7,155 nt of DNA from NCBI GenBank assembly GCA_002483865.1, contig DLIT01000046.1:12756-19910 (forward strand), written 5' to 3'. Both the position numbers and the translations under genes were made by a program. Positions 6,851 to 7,155 of this stretch are shown one piece after another. The notes under the pieces were generated by a model. That model was given only the letters and a program-made list of their open reading frames with translations, was not told the DNA's origin and did not search any database. The stretch comes from Brevundimonas sp. UBA7635 (lineage in GTDB: Bacteria; Pseudomonadota; Alphaproteobacteria; Caulobacterales; Caulobacteraceae). The stretch's first letter is position 1, and every line of letters starts with the position of its first letter.

Positions 6851-7155
6851 GTGGTGGTACGCCCAAGGGCAAGAACTCGGCCTCGCGTGGCCGTCGACTG
6901 GCAGAAAAGGCGCGCGGCCCCCGTCGCGAAGGCCGCCCGGTCGCGACCGTCGATGACCCGCACGCCAACATTGGCGTCGAGGCGCGCCTGGTAGCGGGCA
7001 TCCTGCTGAATGCCGCGCTGGAGAAGCGCACCGGCCTGGACGAGGCCCTGGGCCAGTCGCCGGCCCGCGACCTGCCCCCGGCTGACCGCGCCTTTGCGCG
7101 CGCCGTCGCCATGGCCGCCCTGCGCCGCCTGGGCGAGATCGACCAGATCCTGGAT
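6847..7155 (+). CDS. rsmB: RsmB-type 16S rRNA m5C methyltransferase, N-terminal part (cut by window end)
   Basis: An open frame starts at the ATG at 6847, within an ATGA overlap with the kup stop, and runs off the window with 103 residues seen. Residues 1-40 are a basic, probably disordered tail rich in Arg, Lys and Gly. From about residue 42 comes a NusB-like RNA-binding domain: GVEARLVAGILLNAALEK, then LDEAL, and LPPADRAFARAVAMAALRRLGEIDQIL, which is the pattern at the start of RsmB (Sun/Fmu) proteins. RsmB methylates C967 of 16S rRNA using SAM; the methyltransferase domain with its two catalytic cysteines would lie beyond the window. Only a weak AGG (6837-6839) precedes the ATG, so translation probably depends on ribosomes finishing kup. 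NusB itself is an alternative, but NusB lacks such a long basic tail and rarely has the PPADRAFAR form. Confidence is limited by truncation. Confidence 0.82.
   Translation, partial: MSGGTPKGKNSASRGRRLAEKARGPRREGRPVATVDDPHANIGVEARLVAGILLNAALEKRTGLDEALGQSPARDLPPADRAFARAVAMAALRRLGEIDQILD

Overview
The window is compact, GC-rich bacterial chromosome with strong G/C third-position bias and five genes, all on the + strand. The protein families and codon style suggest an alphaproteobacterium. A member of the Caulobacterales (Caulobacter, Brevundimonas or Phenylobacterium type) is my best guess, but this is inference from style: there is no rRNA gene or other decisive marker.

Layout. (1) 1-1620: the 3' three quarters of a prolyl-oligopeptidase-family (S9A) serine peptidase gene whose start lies upstream of the window. 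(2) 1632-1662: a strong 14-bp stem-loop in the gap after it. (3) 1757-3985: a complete second S9A peptidase, a paralogue of the first, made as a predicted lipoprotein. (4) 4056-4820: a secreted DUF1223 protein with a thioredoxin-like fold and a CAGC motif. (5) 4892-6850: Kup, a K+/H+ symporter, preceded by a good Shine-Dalgarno sequence and a possible promoter. (6) 6847-7155: the start of a gene for an RsmB-type 16S rRNA m5C methyltransferase, overlapping kup by four bases and cut by the window end.

How they fit together. The two peptidases form a tandem duplicated pair, probably cleaving proline-containing peptides in the cell envelope; both keep the catalytic triad and the residues expected in a proline-binding pocket. 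The DUF1223 protein is probably also an envelope protein but has no evident link to them. kup and rsmB look translationally coupled, although their roles (potassium uptake, ribosome modification) are unrelated.

No mobile element, CRISPR array, tRNA or rRNA is visible. No gene-free stretch exceeds about 140 bases. I see no convincing new biological system here: the window is mostly ordinary housekeeping and envelope genes. The points of most interest are the tandem peptidase pair and a long perfect repeat shared between its two copies.
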